From positions 1,984,001 to 2,048,000 of the forward strand of contig NZ_CP035375.1 of assembly GCF_004118935.1 (NCBI RefSeq): a DNA stretch of 64,000 nt, written 5' to 3'. Under the pieces are notes generated by a model. It ran no database searches. It saw only the letters and a program-made list of their open reading frames with translations, and had not been told where the DNA came from. The DNA comes from Salinibacterium sp. UTAS2018 (lineage in GTDB: Bacteria > Actinomycetota > Actinomycetes > Actinomycetales > Microbacteriaceae). Below, piece by piece: positions 1-8,529 of the stretch. Every line of letters starts with the position of its first letter. The first letter of the stretch is position 1. The position numbers and the translations under genes were made by a program.

Positions 1-103
1 GCGGCCCAATGTCTTCGCCCATCAGAAGAACGCGGTCGTTCGCGCTCAGGGCGGCACGCAAACCCTCGTTGAGAGCCTTCGCCATTGTCATGGTTTCAGT
101 CAT
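1..103 (-). CDS. 2-oxoacid dehydrogenase E1 component, beta subunit (5' end only)
   Basis: Only the first 34 codons are inside the window; the gene runs off the left edge. The start, MTETMTMAKALNEGLRAAL, followed by a stretch ending VLLMGEDIG, is typical of the transketolase-like beta chain of heterotetrameric E1 enzymes, where the MGED region lies near the cofactor site. Its ATG shares one base with the TAA stop of the alpha subunit (TAATG), so the two chains are translationally coupled. With the alpha chain it would decarboxylate a 2-oxoacid using thiamine diphosphate. The substrate (branched-chain or pyruvate) cannot be told from this fragment. Confidence 0.85.
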   Translation of the reverse strand, partial: MTETMTMAKALNEGLRAALSANDRVLLMGEDIGP

Positions 104-1218
104 TAGTTGCCCTCCTCAAACGATGCCTCGAAGTCGGCGAGCGCTTGGCGCTGCGCATCCATCACGGGGTGAGGGTCGGAATAGACGTGGTCGAAGAGCG
201 TCGAGGTAGCCGGAACTGGCAGCTCGAGAATGCGCTTACGGATATCGGCGGCGAGGTCGTCGCCTTCCGTCGCGAGCTCGTCGAAGAAGCTTTGGCTCGC
301 GCCGCGGGCCCGGAGGAACGTTTCGAAGCGAGTGATGGGGTCGCGCTGGGCCCAAAACTCGAGCTCGCTGTTGTCGCGGTACTTCGAGGGGTCGTCGCTC
401 GTGGTGTGGGCACCCATACGGTAGGTGAGGGCCTCGATAAAGCGGGGTCCCTCGCCGGAGCGGGCGGCATCCAAGTTGGCTTTGCTCACGGCGAAGCTCG
501 CGAGAACGTCGTTGCCGTCGATTTGAACGCTCGGGATGCCGAAGCCTTCGCCGCGCAGGTACAGCGGCGTGCGCGACTGGCGTGACACGGGAACCGAGAT
601 TGCCCAGTGGTTGTTCTGCAAGAAGAAGACTTGCGGGGTTTGGTAGCTCGCAGCGAAGACCATTGCTTCGCTCACGTCGCCCTGGCTTGTGGAGCCGTCG
701 CCGAAGTAGACCATGACGGCGGCGTCCTTCTCGGGGTCGCCGGTTCCGCTGCGGCCGTCAAGGCCCATTCCCATGGCGTAGCCCGTGGCGTGCAAAGTCT
801 GCGAGCCAATGACGAGCGTGTAGAGGTGGAAGTTGTCGTGATCTTTCGGATCCCAGCCACCGTGGCTGAGGCCGCGGAACATCGAGAGGATCGTGATGGG
901 GTCGACGCCGCGCATGAGCGCGATGACGTGTTCTCGGTACGAAGGAAAAAGGTGGTCTTGGGGCTTCGCGGCAAGCGCTGACCCCACCTGGGCGGCCTCT
1001 TGACCGTGGCTCGGAACCCAGAGGGCGAGCTGGCCTTGACGTTGCAGGTTGGCGGCTTCGATATCGAAGCGGCGCATGGTCACCATGTGGCGGTGAAACT
1101 CCTGAAGCGCGTCATCACTGAGCTTGTCGACATACGGGAGGTACTGTTCGCTGGCATCGCTGTGAACGAGCGTGCCTTCGGGAGACAGCAGCTGAACCGT
1201 CGCGGCGGTATAAGACAT
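103..1218 (-). CDS. 2-oxoacid dehydrogenase E1 component, alpha subunit (branched-chain type)
   Basis: A 371-residue alpha chain of a thiamine-diphosphate-dependent E1 enzyme, which decarboxylates a 2-oxoacid and passes the acyl group to lipoyl-E2. The ThDP/Mg motif is visible at about residues 174-205 as GDGSTSQGD followed by QNNHWAIS. The conserved loop YRMGAHTTSDDPSKYR lies near residue 270. The start ATG is at 1218. It follows the HisC-type aminotransferase by 24 bp on the same strand and precedes the beta subunit, so the three may be one transcript. Actinobacteria usually make pyruvate dehydrogenase E1 as single-chain AceE, so a branched-chain 2-oxoacid substrate is more likely. That substrate assignment is inference. 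Confidence 0.9.
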   Translation of the reverse strand: MSYTAATVQLLSPEGTLVHSDASEQYLPYVDKLSDDALQEFHRHMVTMRRFDIEAANLQRQGQLALWVPSHGQEAAQVGSALAAKPQDHLFPSYREHVIALMRGVDPITILSMFRGLSHGGWDPKDHDNFHLYTLVIGSQTLHATGYAMGMGLDGRSGTGDPEKDAAVMVYFGDGSTSQGDVSEAMVFAASYQTPQVFFLQNNHWAISVPVSRQSRTPLYLRGEGFGIPSVQIDGNDVLASFAVSKANLDAARSGEGPRFIEALTYRMGAHTTSDDPSKYRDNSELEFWAQRDPITRFETFLRARGASQSFFDELATEGDDLAADIRKRILELPVPATSTLFDHVYSDPHPVMDAQRQALADFEASFEEGN

Positions 1219-1242
1219 TCGACTAATCTAACGCGGCTCGGG

Positions 1243-2313
1243 TCAGTTCGTTTTCCGTGAAGCCACAACCTCTTGGGCTGCTCTTAGGAGTTTCTCCACA
1301 GATTCTGCTTCACCGACGCTGATTCGCAGGCCTTCGCCGAGGGCGCGAACGACGATGCCGTGGCTGCGGAAAACCTCGGCGGCCCAGTCAGTTACTGCCC
1401 CGGTGGGTAACCAGACGAAGTTGCCGTTGGGCGTTGGCACCGACCAGCCCTGCTCGGCGAGCCCCGCCACGATCCGTTCGCGCACCTCGTTAATGCGGCT
1501 CACGCGCTCTAACAATTCATCTTCATGTTCGAGGGATGCGGTGGCCGCTTTTTGAGCAAGCTCCGTGACCGAGAGCGGAATTGCTACCGCTCGCGCCGCA
1601 TCCATTACGTATTCGGGGCCAATGGCGTACCCAATACGCAGGCCGGCGAGGCCATAGGCCTTGGAGAAGGTGCGGAGCAGAACGAGGTTCGGGTATCGGC
1701 CGACGAGGGTTTCTCCTCGAACCGCGTCGGGGTCGGTCACGAACTCGCCGTAGGCCTCGTCGAGAACGACAAGAACGTTCTCGGGAACGGTGGCCATGAA
1801 TTCGCGGAATTCGGCATCCGTCACGACGGTGCTGGTGGGGTTATTGGGGCTGCAGACAATGACGACACGAGTGGATGCCGTAATAGCGGCGCTCATAGCC
1901 GCTAGGTCGTGCCGGTGGTCGGCCCGATTCGCGACCTGCACGCTCGTGGCACCAGCCGCGGATACCAGCAGGGGGTAAGCCTCGAAGCTGCGCCAGGCGT
2001 AGATGACTTCATCACCGGGGGCGGCGGCAGCGCTCACGAGTTGGGCGAGCACGGCAACGGAACCGGCTCCCACTTGCACACTGTCGGCGGTGACTCCGAA
2101 GCGTTCTGCTAGCTGCGTGCGCAGTTCGAGGGCGGATGCGTCGGGGTAGCGGTTGATCGAATGCGTCGACAACTGCGCCAGCACCGAGGGCAGCGGCTCG
2201 TAGGGGTTTTCGTTGGAGGACAGCTTGAAGGAATCCGCGGTGGCGGGCGCGCCCTGACGGTAGGGCACGATGGCGGCGATTTCGGGGCGGAGCTGTACTC
2301 GTTTGCTGGTCAC
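1243..2313 (-). CDS. HisC-family PLP aminotransferase (histidinol-phosphate or aromatic)
   Basis: A 356-residue fold-type I aminotransferase with the HisC hallmarks: [12 protein letters not shown] near residue 32, the CSPNNPTST region near 155, and the PLP-lysine motif [15 protein letters not shown] near 215. The start is GTG at 2313. HisC homologues outside the his operon in actinobacteria often act as aromatic amino acid transaminases (Pat), and no other his gene is visible here. An aromatic or generalist role is therefore as likely as histidine synthesis. It is divergent from the holin-like gene with 62 bp between starts, and is probably cotranscribed with the E1 genes. Confidence 0.85.
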   Translation of the reverse strand: MTSKRVQLRPEIAAIVPYRQGAPATADSFKLSSNENPYEPLPSVLAQLSTHSINRYPDASALELRTQLAERFGVTADSVQVGAGSVAVLAQLVSAAAAPGDEVIYAWRSFEAYPLLVSAAGATSVQVANRADHRHDLAAMSAAITASTRVVIVCSPNNPTSTVVTDAEFREFMATVPENVLVVLDEAYGEFVTDPDAVRGETLVGRYPNLVLLRTFSKAYGLAGLRIGYAIGPEYVMDAARAVAIPLSVTELAQKAATASLEHEDELLERVSRINEVRERIVAGLAEQGWSVPTPNGNFVWLPTGAVTDWAAEVFRSHGIVVRALGEGLRISVGEAESVEKLLRAAQEVVASRKTN

Positions 2314-2375
2314 GTCACCAGCCTAGATGCGCGTAACCATTGCGGCGTGCTAAATAGGTGCTGCATAGTTGAGGC

Positions 2376-2771
2376 ATGAGAATCGTCGTGCGCTTGCTGA
2401 TCAATGCTCTTGCTTTGTGGCTTACAACGGTGGTTGTCGCCGGGGTCGAAATTGTCCCCTTTGCTCCCGGAGGAACTCTTGAGGTCGTGCTGACCTTCTT
2501 GCTGGTCGCCGCCGTCTTCGGAATCGTCAACGGCGTGCTCGGTAACCTCATCCGCATTGTTGCCTTCCCGCTCTACGTTCTGACTCTTGGGCTGCTCGCG
2601 CTCGTGGTCAACGGCCTTCTGCTCCTTCTCACTAGCTGGATCTCGGGCCTCTTCGGCTTCGGTCTTGTCGTGAACGGCTTCTGGTGGGGCGTGCTCGGCG
2701 CTCTCGTGCTTGGTCTCATCAGCTGGTTCATCGGCATTCTCGTTCGCCCGATTGTGGGCAAGCGCCACTAA
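2376..2771 (+). CDS. phage holin family (PF04020-like) membrane protein
   Basis: A 131-residue protein that is almost entirely hydrophobic, with four predicted membrane spans and Gly/Leu/Val-rich helices. It begins MRIVVRLLINALALWLTTVV and has the GIVNGVLGN motif after span two, typical of the small holin-like family common as chromosomal genes in actinobacteria. The name is historical; a lytic role is not implied, and there is no lysin or phage gene nearby. Its TAA overlaps the TAG of the convergent hydrolase gene by 3 bp, so the two transcripts must overlap at their 3' ends. Confidence 0.8.
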   Translation: MRIVVRLLINALALWLTTVVVAGVEIVPFAPGGTLEVVLTFLLVAAVFGIVNGVLGNLIRIVAFPLYVLTLGLLALVVNGLLLLLTSWISGLFGFGLVVNGFWWGVLGALVLGLISWFIGILVRPIVGKRH

Positions 2772-4195
2772 GGCTTCACCCGCTCAAACTCGTAGCTCGT
2801 CACCGTCGTTGACGCATCAGCGTAAACTTTCGGCGTCAGTTGAGCGATTACCGCCCGCAGCTCCTCGCTATCGTCGCTGTCCATGAGGCGCGCGGTTTCG
2901 CGATATTCGCTGAGCTGATGCGCGGGAGCCAGAACCCCTTCGGGTAGTTCTCTCCCGCCGAATGCTTCCCGGGTCACGACTGTTGCGTGCTGGTTATCCT
3001 GGGGGCCGCCCACCGCGGGAACGATGTCGTCCTCATGCTCGACGAGAACGGTATCCACGGTGACTGGAATGGGAATCTGGCCAGTGTTACCTCCGAAACT
3101 GAGCACTCCCGTGACGTTGAAGTCACCCGACGCCGCGATCAACGCCGCGACAGCCGCACCCTGTGAGTAGCCGTTGATGACCACCTCGCTTTCAGCGGTG
3201 ATTCCCGCTTCCGCCATCGCTCTCAGTACGGCTTTCAGCGCGGCCGCCTCCTGACCCGCGGCTAGGTTGACGTTGCTTGAACCATCAAAAGGCTGCGCGG
3301 AGTCGCCGAACGCGAAGTCCACCGTGCCCCCGATATACAGTTCGAACGTGTCCTCTTCCCCGGGGCGCGACGTCGTTTCGATGCTTACTTGAAACGGGCT
3401 TTCATCGGTCGGTTGCGGGATTCGCTCCGCTCGCTCCTCCACGGTCTGCGCCGGCTTCACGGATGACGTGTCACTCTTGCTGACCAGAGCCACGGGGGTT
3501 TCGGCCATCTTCCCGGCCAATCCCGCAATGCGTCCGACGCCAGCCGCTGATGACGACAGTCCGATCACTCCGGTGGTGCTCAACAAGCCCACAAGCACCG
3601 GCGGCAAGCCCGCAGCCCCGGCAACAATCTCGTCGACATTCATCACGCCGAAGCGCACCGTCTGCACGAAGAGCGGATCTGAAATTAAGGTGTTCAATCG
3701 CGCCATGAACTCCTTGTCGGCCATCAACTCGGCGGGCTGGCGGCCTGTCACCATTGCTGCCGCGGCGAAGCCGAGCACTACCGGCACTCCAACAAGCGTC
3801 ACGCCCAGCACCGCGAGGTGTTTGGGAAAGAGGAATCCAAAGAGCGCCGCGGCTTCAGCAGAGAACTTACGAGTCAGCCCCTCTGCAAATGCCTCCGCCA
3901 GGCCGTAGCTGTCGGCGGCAAATCGCACCAAGCCGCTCAGCCGCTCAGCGCGATCCGCCACTGCGTGGAGCTGAGTAAAAGCGCATTCAAGATCGTTCTC
4001 CGCAAGGGCGGCAGCGGTGGGGATGCCGAGCGACACTAGCTGATTGGTCGTCAGCCGGGCATCCACCATCGAGATCGCTCCCGCAATATCGCGGGACATG
4101 CCTGCCGTACGCTGAAGCGCGCTCGCACTGACCAGCATTTCCGTGGTTGAGACAGCGGTGCTGCCCCCGCCCGAAATGGTGAGGCTATCCGACAT
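2768..4195 (-). CDS. serine hydrolase with N-terminal helical domain (cutinase-like triad)
   Basis: A 475-residue protein when started at the ATG at 4195 (MSDSLTISGG); the frame extends upstream but then overlaps the preceding gene almost completely. Residues 1-240 are helical and Ala-rich with hydrophobic stretches near 124-150 and 195-230. Residues 265-475 look like an alpha/beta hydrolase: nucleophile elbow NGYSQG (Ser344), an EDDIVP segment (Asp389/390) and APAHQ (His426), the order of a cutinase/lipase triad. No classical signal peptide is seen. The start overlaps the upstream WXG-like gene by 11 bp, implying coupling. The architecture recalls type VII secretion substrates with a helical N-terminal half, but export is inference. 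Substrate unknown. Confidence 0.65.
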   Translation of the reverse strand: MSDSLTISGGGSTAVSTTEMLVSASALQRTAGMSRDIAGAISMVDARLTTNQLVSLGIPTAAALAENDLECAFTQLHAVADRAERLSGLVRFAADSYGLAEAFAEGLTRKFSAEAAALFGFLFPKHLAVLGVTLVGVPVVLGFAAAAMVTGRQPAELMADKEFMARLNTLISDPLFVQTVRFGVMNVDEIVAGAAGLPPVLVGLLSTTGVIGLSSSAAGVGRIAGLAGKMAETPVALVSKSDTSSVKPAQTVEERAERIPQPTDESPFQVSIETTSRPGEEDTFELYIGGTVDFAFGDSAQPFDGSSNVNLAAGQEAAALKAVLRAMAEAGITAESEVVINGYSQGAAVAALIAASGDFNVTGVLSFGGNTGQIPIPVTVDTVLVEHEDDIVPAVGGPQDNQHATVVTREAFGGRELPEGVLAPAHQLSEYRETARLMDSDDSEELRAVIAQLTPKVYADASTTVTSYEFERVKP

Positions 4196-4445
4196 GGAAA
4201 CCCATTTGGGTAGCCGCGAGTACGGTGCGGGAGTACGCCGCCTCGAGCAGGGTGCGCACAACGGCCAGCTCTCGGTACAGGTCAAGAACCCCCGCATCGA
4301 ACAGTTGCTGAGCAGGCCCGCACCAGTCGATGCTGGCGTCAGGGAGGAGGCCTCTGACATACGTCAGGCGTTCAAGAATCATCCGGAGTTGTTGAGCTTG
4401 AAAGTTGAGGGCATCGTGAGCCATCGCATTCGGGGGAGTCGTCAT
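4185..4445 (-). CDS. small WXG100-like helical protein
   Basis: An 86-residue protein with no signal peptide and two probable helices separated by a turn at DWCGPAQQLF (residues 40-49). This contains a W-x-G triplet followed by the A...F pattern seen in WXG100/ESAT-6-like proteins. Length and helical-hairpin layout also fit that family. It begins with ATG at 4445 and overlaps the downstream serine hydrolase gene by 11 bp, suggesting a cognate pair. No EccC, EccD or other ESX machinery is in the window. Family assignment is motif-based and tentative. Confidence 0.55.
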   Translation of the reverse strand: MTTPPNAMAHDALNFQAQQLRMILERLTYVRGLLPDASIDWCGPAQQLFDAGVLDLYRELAVVRTLLEAAYSRTVLAATQMGFHVG

Positions 4446-4570
4446 TTCCTACCTTTCGAGAAGACAACTCTCGCTAAACGCCAGCCGTCCCGAATCCTGC
4501 CAGCAGGTATCGGGGAGGAGAATCCGGCGGCCGTCCCTGTTGAGGAGGCGAAACTGCGACACAATGAGGC

Positions 4571-5101
4571 ATGACCTTCGAGCGAGCATCCGATCACTCG
4601 ACCGCGTTCTCGATCTGTTTCGTGTGCACCGGAAATATTTGCCGGTCTCCGATGGCCGAAGCTGTCTTTCGAGACCTTGTGGCGAAAGCTGGCCTCGAGG
4701 GCCGCATCGCGGTGACATCCGCCGGAACAGGCGACTGGCATGTGGGCGAGCCGGCCGACGATCGCACCATCGATGCGCTTGCCGCACGCGGCTACAATGG
4801 TTCTGGGCATCGCGCCCGCCAGTTCGACCCCGAATGGTTCAGCAAATTCGACCTCATCGTCGCGTTTGATCGAGGACAGGAACGAATTCTGCGCACGTGG
4901 GCACCCAACGATCAAGACCGATCGAAAGTGCAGCCCATGTTGAGCTTTGACAGCGAACTCGCTCCGCTCGTTGACGTGCCAGACCCTTACTATTCGGATG
5001 CCGCACTCTTTGATCATGTCCTCGGCATGATCGAGCAGGCGTGCGGCTCGCTTTTTCGTCAGATCACGCCAGGAATCTCGGCATCCACCGCACACAACTA
5101 G
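4571..5101 (+). CDS. low-molecular-weight protein-tyrosine phosphatase
   Basis: A 176-residue cytosolic phosphatase. The P-loop CTGNICRS (Cys19, Arg25) matches CX5R(S/T) near the N-terminus, and the general-acid loop DPYY is at Asp138, both diagnostic of the family. It would dephosphorylate phosphotyrosine or an arginine/serine analogue in signalling or envelope polysaccharide regulation. A short C-terminal extension beyond the usual 150-160 residues is present. It is 8 bp upstream of purB and likely cotranscribed. It is divergent from the WXG-like gene, with 125 bp between starts holding both promoters. Confidence 0.93.
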   Translation: MTFERASDHSTAFSICFVCTGNICRSPMAEAVFRDLVAKAGLEGRIAVTSAGTGDWHVGEPADDRTIDALAARGYNGSGHRARQFDPEWFSKFDLIVAFDRGQERILRTWAPNDQDRSKVQPMLSFDSELAPLVDVPDPYYSDAALFDHVLGMIEQACGSLFRQITPGISASTAHN

Positions 5102-5109
5102 GGAGCCCC

Positions 5110-6501
5110 ATGAGCCCGTTGCCCGTTCAACCACTGAGCCCCCTCGATGGCCGCTACCGCCCCGCCGTTTCGGCCTTGGGGGAGCACCTCTCCGAGGCCG
5201 GCCTCAACCGGGCCCGCGTGCACGTTGAAGTCGAATGGCTGATCTTCCTCACGAGCAAAAGTCTCTTTGGCTCGAGCCCGCTGAGCGCCGACCAAATCAC
5301 CGCCCTGCGCGCCTTCGCCACCGATTTTGGCCAAGAGCAGATCGATGAACTCGCTCGCCTCGAAGCCACGACCCGCCACGACGTCAAGGCCGTCGAGTAT
5401 CTGGTGCGCGCCAAGCTCGACGAGCTGGGCCTCACCGCGATCGCAGAACTCACTCACTTCGCGGCCACGAGCGAAGACATTAACAACCTCTCCTACGCGC
5501 TCACCATCTCGGATGCCGTACGTGAAGTGTGGCTGCCCAAGTTCCGTACCGTGCTCGATGCGCTTCGCGCGCAGTCCGAGCTCATGCGCGACAACGCGAT
5601 GCTCGCTCACACCCACGGTCAGCCGGCGACGCCGACCACCATGGGCAAGGAGTTCGCGGTCTTCGTGTACCGTCTCGACCGCATCCTGACTCGCATCGAA
5701 GGCATCAGCTACCTCGGCAAGTTCAGCGGAGCGACCGGCACGTTTGCTGCTCACCTCGCGGCAGACCCTGAGCAGAACTGGCCAGCCCTCTCGAAGGAGT
5801 TCGTGGAGTCGCTCGGGCTCGACTGGAACCCGCTGACCACGCAGATCGAATCGCACGACTGGCAAGTGGAGCTGTACCAAGCCACGAGTCACGCCAACCG
5901 CGTGCTGCACAACCTCTGCACCGACGTGTGGTCGTACATTTCGATGGGCTACTTTCGGCAGATTCCGCAGGCGGGCGCAACCGGTTCGTCGACGATGCCG
6001 CACAAGATCAACCCGATCCGCTTCGAGAACGCTGAAGCCAACCTCGAGCTCTCGAGCGCTCTTCTGGAGTCGCTCGCTCAGACTCTCGTGACCTCACGAC
6101 TCCAGCGCGACCTCACCGATTCCACGACGCAGCGCAACGTGGGCGTCGCCTACGGTCACTCGCTGCTCGCTCTCGACAACATCGAGCGCGGCCTCAAGGA
6201 GATCGCCCTTAACCCGGTAGCTCTCGACGCTGATCTCGACAGCAACTGGGAGATCCTGGGCGAGGCCATCCAAACGGTCATTCGCGCCGAGGTCACCGCG
6301 GGCCGCAGCACCATCAGCGACCCCTACGCCATCCTCAAGGAACTCACGCGCGGCAAGCGCATCAACTCCGTCGACCTCACCGAGTTCATCTCGGGGCTCG
6401 ACATTGGTGCGGATGCCAAGGCGCGTCTGCAGGCGCTCACGCCGGCCACCTATGTCGGCCTTGCGAGCTCGCTCGTCGACTACCTCGGCGACTCCAAGTA
6501 G
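5110..6501 (+). CDS. purB: adenylosuccinate lyase
   Basis: A 463-residue lyase acting twice in purine synthesis: SAICAR to AICAR plus fumarate, and adenylosuccinate to AMP plus fumarate. The fumarase-superfamily signature GSSTMPHKINPI lies near residue 295, and TSEDINN and AHTHGQPATPTT are the other two conserved active-site segments. The start ATG at 5110 (MSPLPVQPLSPLDGRYRP) was chosen over an in-frame start at 5041, which would lie inside the phosphatase gene. The sequence resembles the E. coli-type PurB in length. Followed by a strong hairpin. Confidence 0.96.
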   Translation: MSPLPVQPLSPLDGRYRPAVSALGEHLSEAGLNRARVHVEVEWLIFLTSKSLFGSSPLSADQITALRAFATDFGQEQIDELARLEATTRHDVKAVEYLVRAKLDELGLTAIAELTHFAATSEDINNLSYALTISDAVREVWLPKFRTVLDALRAQSELMRDNAMLAHTHGQPATPTTMGKEFAVFVYRLDRILTRIEGISYLGKFSGATGTFAAHLAADPEQNWPALSKEFVESLGLDWNPLTTQIESHDWQVELYQATSHANRVLHNLCTDVWSYISMGYFRQIPQAGATGSSTMPHKINPIRFENAEANLELSSALLESLAQTLVTSRLQRDLTDSTTQRNVGVAYGHSLLALDNIERGLKEIALNPVALDADLDSNWEILGEAIQTVIRAEVTAGRSTISDPYAILKELTRGKRINSVDLTEFISGLDIGADAKARLQALTPATYVGLASSLVDYLGDSK

Positions 6502-6535
6502 TTCACGCTCTACAGCGAGCAACTCACGCTAAACA

Positions 6536-6565
6536 AAGGCCGGTCTCCACACGGAGGCCGGCCTT
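6536..6565. terminator. bidirectional hairpin terminator between purB and siderophore ABC operon
   Basis: Inverted repeat with left arm AAGGCCGGTCT (6536-6546) and right arm AGGCCGGCCTT (6555-6565), one mismatch (a G-U in RNA), loop of 8 bases. It lies between convergent genes, 34 bp past purB and 45 bp past the end of the ABC operon, so it can serve both. Confidence 0.75.
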
Positions 6566-6610
6566 GTGTGATTGCGCTGCTCGACAGGGGCGCTGCAGAC
6601 CCCTCGGGGC

Positions 6611-7366
6611 TTAGTAGTACACCGCGAGCGCGCCGTTAGGCCCGTCGATGACCTGCACCGGGGTATCGAAGATCCGGGTGAGCACGTCATCGGTCAAGAT
6701 CTCAGCGGGCGTTCCGAACTCGGTGACTTGGCCATCCTTGACGGCGCAAATATGGTCAGCGTAGTGGCCGGCAAAGTTGATGTCGTGGAGCACGATGATG
6801 ATGGTGCGGCCCAGTTCTTGGGCGGCGCGCTTCAGGTGGCGCATCATCTGCACCGAGTGCTTCATGTCGAGGTTGTTGAGAGGCTCATCCAGAAGCACGT
6901 ATTCGGTGTCCTGCGCGAGCACCATGGCCACGTAGGCGCGTTGGCGCTGTCCGCCTGAGAGCTCGTCGAGGTAGCGGTCTTGCAAGCCTTCAAGGTTCAA
7001 AAAAGTGATGGAGTTATTGATCGCCACCTCATCCGCTTCGGTCAATCGGCCCTGCGAATACGGGAAGCGGCTGAACCCCACCAGCTGACGCACCGTGAGT
7101 CGGGCAATGAAGTGGTTCTCTTGGCGCAGGATCGCAATGATCTTGGCGAGGTCTTTCGACTTCGTCTTCGCGACGTCGTACCCCGCGACTTCGATGTGGC
7201 CGGAGTCGATCCCGAGCAGGCGGCCAATCATCGTCAGTAGCGTGGATTTGCCCGCACCGTTCGGGCCCACCAGCGCAGTGATGCCGCCCTCGGGGATCGT
7301 CAGGTCGACGGGGCCAATGGTGATTTCGTGGCCGTAGCTTTTTCCCACATTGTTCAGGGTGATCAC
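6611..7366 (-). CDS. iron-siderophore ABC transporter, ATP-binding protein
   Basis: A 251-residue cytosolic ATPase of the FepC/FecE class, energising ferric-siderophore import. Walker A GPNGAGKST near residue 35, ABC signature LSGGQRQR near 140, Walker B YVLLDEP followed by LNNLDMKHS near 160, and the switch His in IIVLHDINF are all present. ATG at 7366 overlaps the stop of the upstream permease by 4 bp. Last gene of the four-gene operon transcribed leftwards from 10.66 kb, hence expected to be iron-repressed. Confidence 0.93.
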   Translation of the reverse strand: MITLNNVGKSYGHEITIGPVDLTIPEGGITALVGPNGAGKSTLLTMIGRLLGIDSGHIEVAGYDVAKTKSKDLAKIIAILRQENHFIARLTVRQLVGFSRFPYSQGRLTEADEVAINNSITFLNLEGLQDRYLDELSGGQRQRAYVAMVLAQDTEYVLLDEPLNNLDMKHSVQMMRHLKRAAQELGRTIIIVLHDINFAGHYADHICAVKDGQVTEFGTPAEILTDDVLTRIFDTPVQVIDGPNGALAVYY

Positions 7367-8529
7367 AGGCGGCCCTTTCTCAGAATGACAATGAGGAAAA
7401 CGGTTCCTCCGACAAGTTCAACGATGATCGACACCACTCCTTGCGCGTAGAACAGGTTCTTCATCACGAAGTACGCGCCGCCCAACACCACAAATCCGGC
7501 CAACACCGCGATCGGGAAGATGCGGCGATGGTCGTAGGTGTCCGCGAATTGGTAGGCGAGTGTCGCGACCAGAAACCCAAAGAAGGTCATGGGGCCGACG
7601 AGCGAGGTCGAGACCGCCATAAGAATCGAGACAAAGAACAGCACACGCATGATCTCGAAGCGGTAGCTGATTCCCAAGTTCGTGGCGGTGTCAGACCCCA
7701 GCGCGATGATGTTGAGGCGTCGGCCCTGCGAGAGCAGGAAGACGCCGGCCACCAAGCAGAGCACGAGCGAGATGGGCAGGTAGCTGGCATCCGCATTGGA
7801 GATGGACCCGAACAGGCGGGCTGTCAGGATGTCGAACTCGCTCGGCGTGAGCAGGCGCTGCATGAACGTCGACACTGCTCCGAGCCCGCCGCCGATGATG
7901 ATGCCCACGAGCAGCATGATCTGCAGGTTGCCGTACTTTCCCGTGAGCAACCAGCCGTACAGCAGCAGCGAGAGCCCGACCATCAGCGCGATCTGAAGCA
8001 AAAACTGGGGGAGTCCCTGCAGAGCAACGATCCCTGCGATGCCCAAGAAGTACACGGATGAGGTCTGAACAGCCACATACAGAGACTCGAAGCCCATAAT
8101 GGATGGCGTGAGAATCCGGTTGTTGGTCACGGTCTGAAAGCTCACGGTTGCTATCGCCTGACAGAAGGCCACGACGGCGATCACGATCACGTTGGTCGCG
8201 CGCAGCTCAGCAATGAGCCAGAACCCCTCGGTGCCCGCCGGCATTGGGTTGTCCCACGCCAGCAGGCCGACAGCGATCGCGACAGCAGCCAGGCTCAGGA
8301 TGCTGAGGAGTATCCAGTAGCGGCGACGCGCCTTGACCGTGGGGAAGGGCCCCGTCACGCCGGGTGACGCAGACCCATTCTTTGCAACTCTCGCGGGCTT
8401 GGGCTTCTTTGGCGCCCTCGACAGCTTCACAAACTTGGGTTTCTTCGGGCCCGTGGGCTTCGTCACCGGGCGCGCCTGCGACACGACCTCGGTCGCAGGC
8501 GTCTCTTCAGCATCCACGGGACTATGCAC
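7363..8529 (-). CDS. iron-siderophore ABC transporter permease (FecCD family) with basic N-terminal extension
   Basis: A 388-residue permease. Residues 1-70 form a cytosolic Pro/Lys/Ala-rich tail (repeated KPKPAR-like and PKKPK segments) not usual in the family. From residue 70 the protein carries about nine to ten membrane helices with the FecCD pattern, including GIIIGGGLGAVSTFMQ and the late LVGPMTFFGFLVATLAYQF segment. The start overlaps the upstream permease by 8 bp. It would form the heterodimeric channel with that permease. The tail could be disordered or hold a start misread; the next plausible start would be internal to the tail. Confidence 0.9.
   Translation of the reverse strand: MHSPVDAEETPATEVVSQARPVTKPTGPKKPKFVKLSRAPKKPKPARVAKNGSASPGVTGPFPTVKARRRYWILLSILSLAAVAIAVGLLAWDNPMPAGTEGFWLIAELRATNVIVIAVVAFCQAIATVSFQTVTNNRILTPSIMGFESLYVAVQTSSVYFLGIAGIVALQGLPQFLLQIALMVGLSLLLYGWLLTGKYGNLQIMLLVGIIIGGGLGAVSTFMQRLLTPSEFDILTARLFGSISNADASYLPISLVLCLVAGVFLLSQGRRLNIIALGSDTATNLGISYRFEIMRVLFFVSILMAVSTSLVGPMTFFGFLVATLAYQFADTYDHRRIFPIAVLAGFVVLGGAYFVMKNLFYAQGVVSIIVELVGGTVFLIVILRKGRL

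Noticed and set aside
2376..2771. Holin-like gene as evidence of prophage
   Set aside because: No other phage gene nearby; this family is widespread as a chromosomal membrane protein in actinobacteria.
4442..6003. Minus-strand frames opposite the phosphatase and purB
   Set aside because: Antisense shadows of two genes with clear catalytic motifs.
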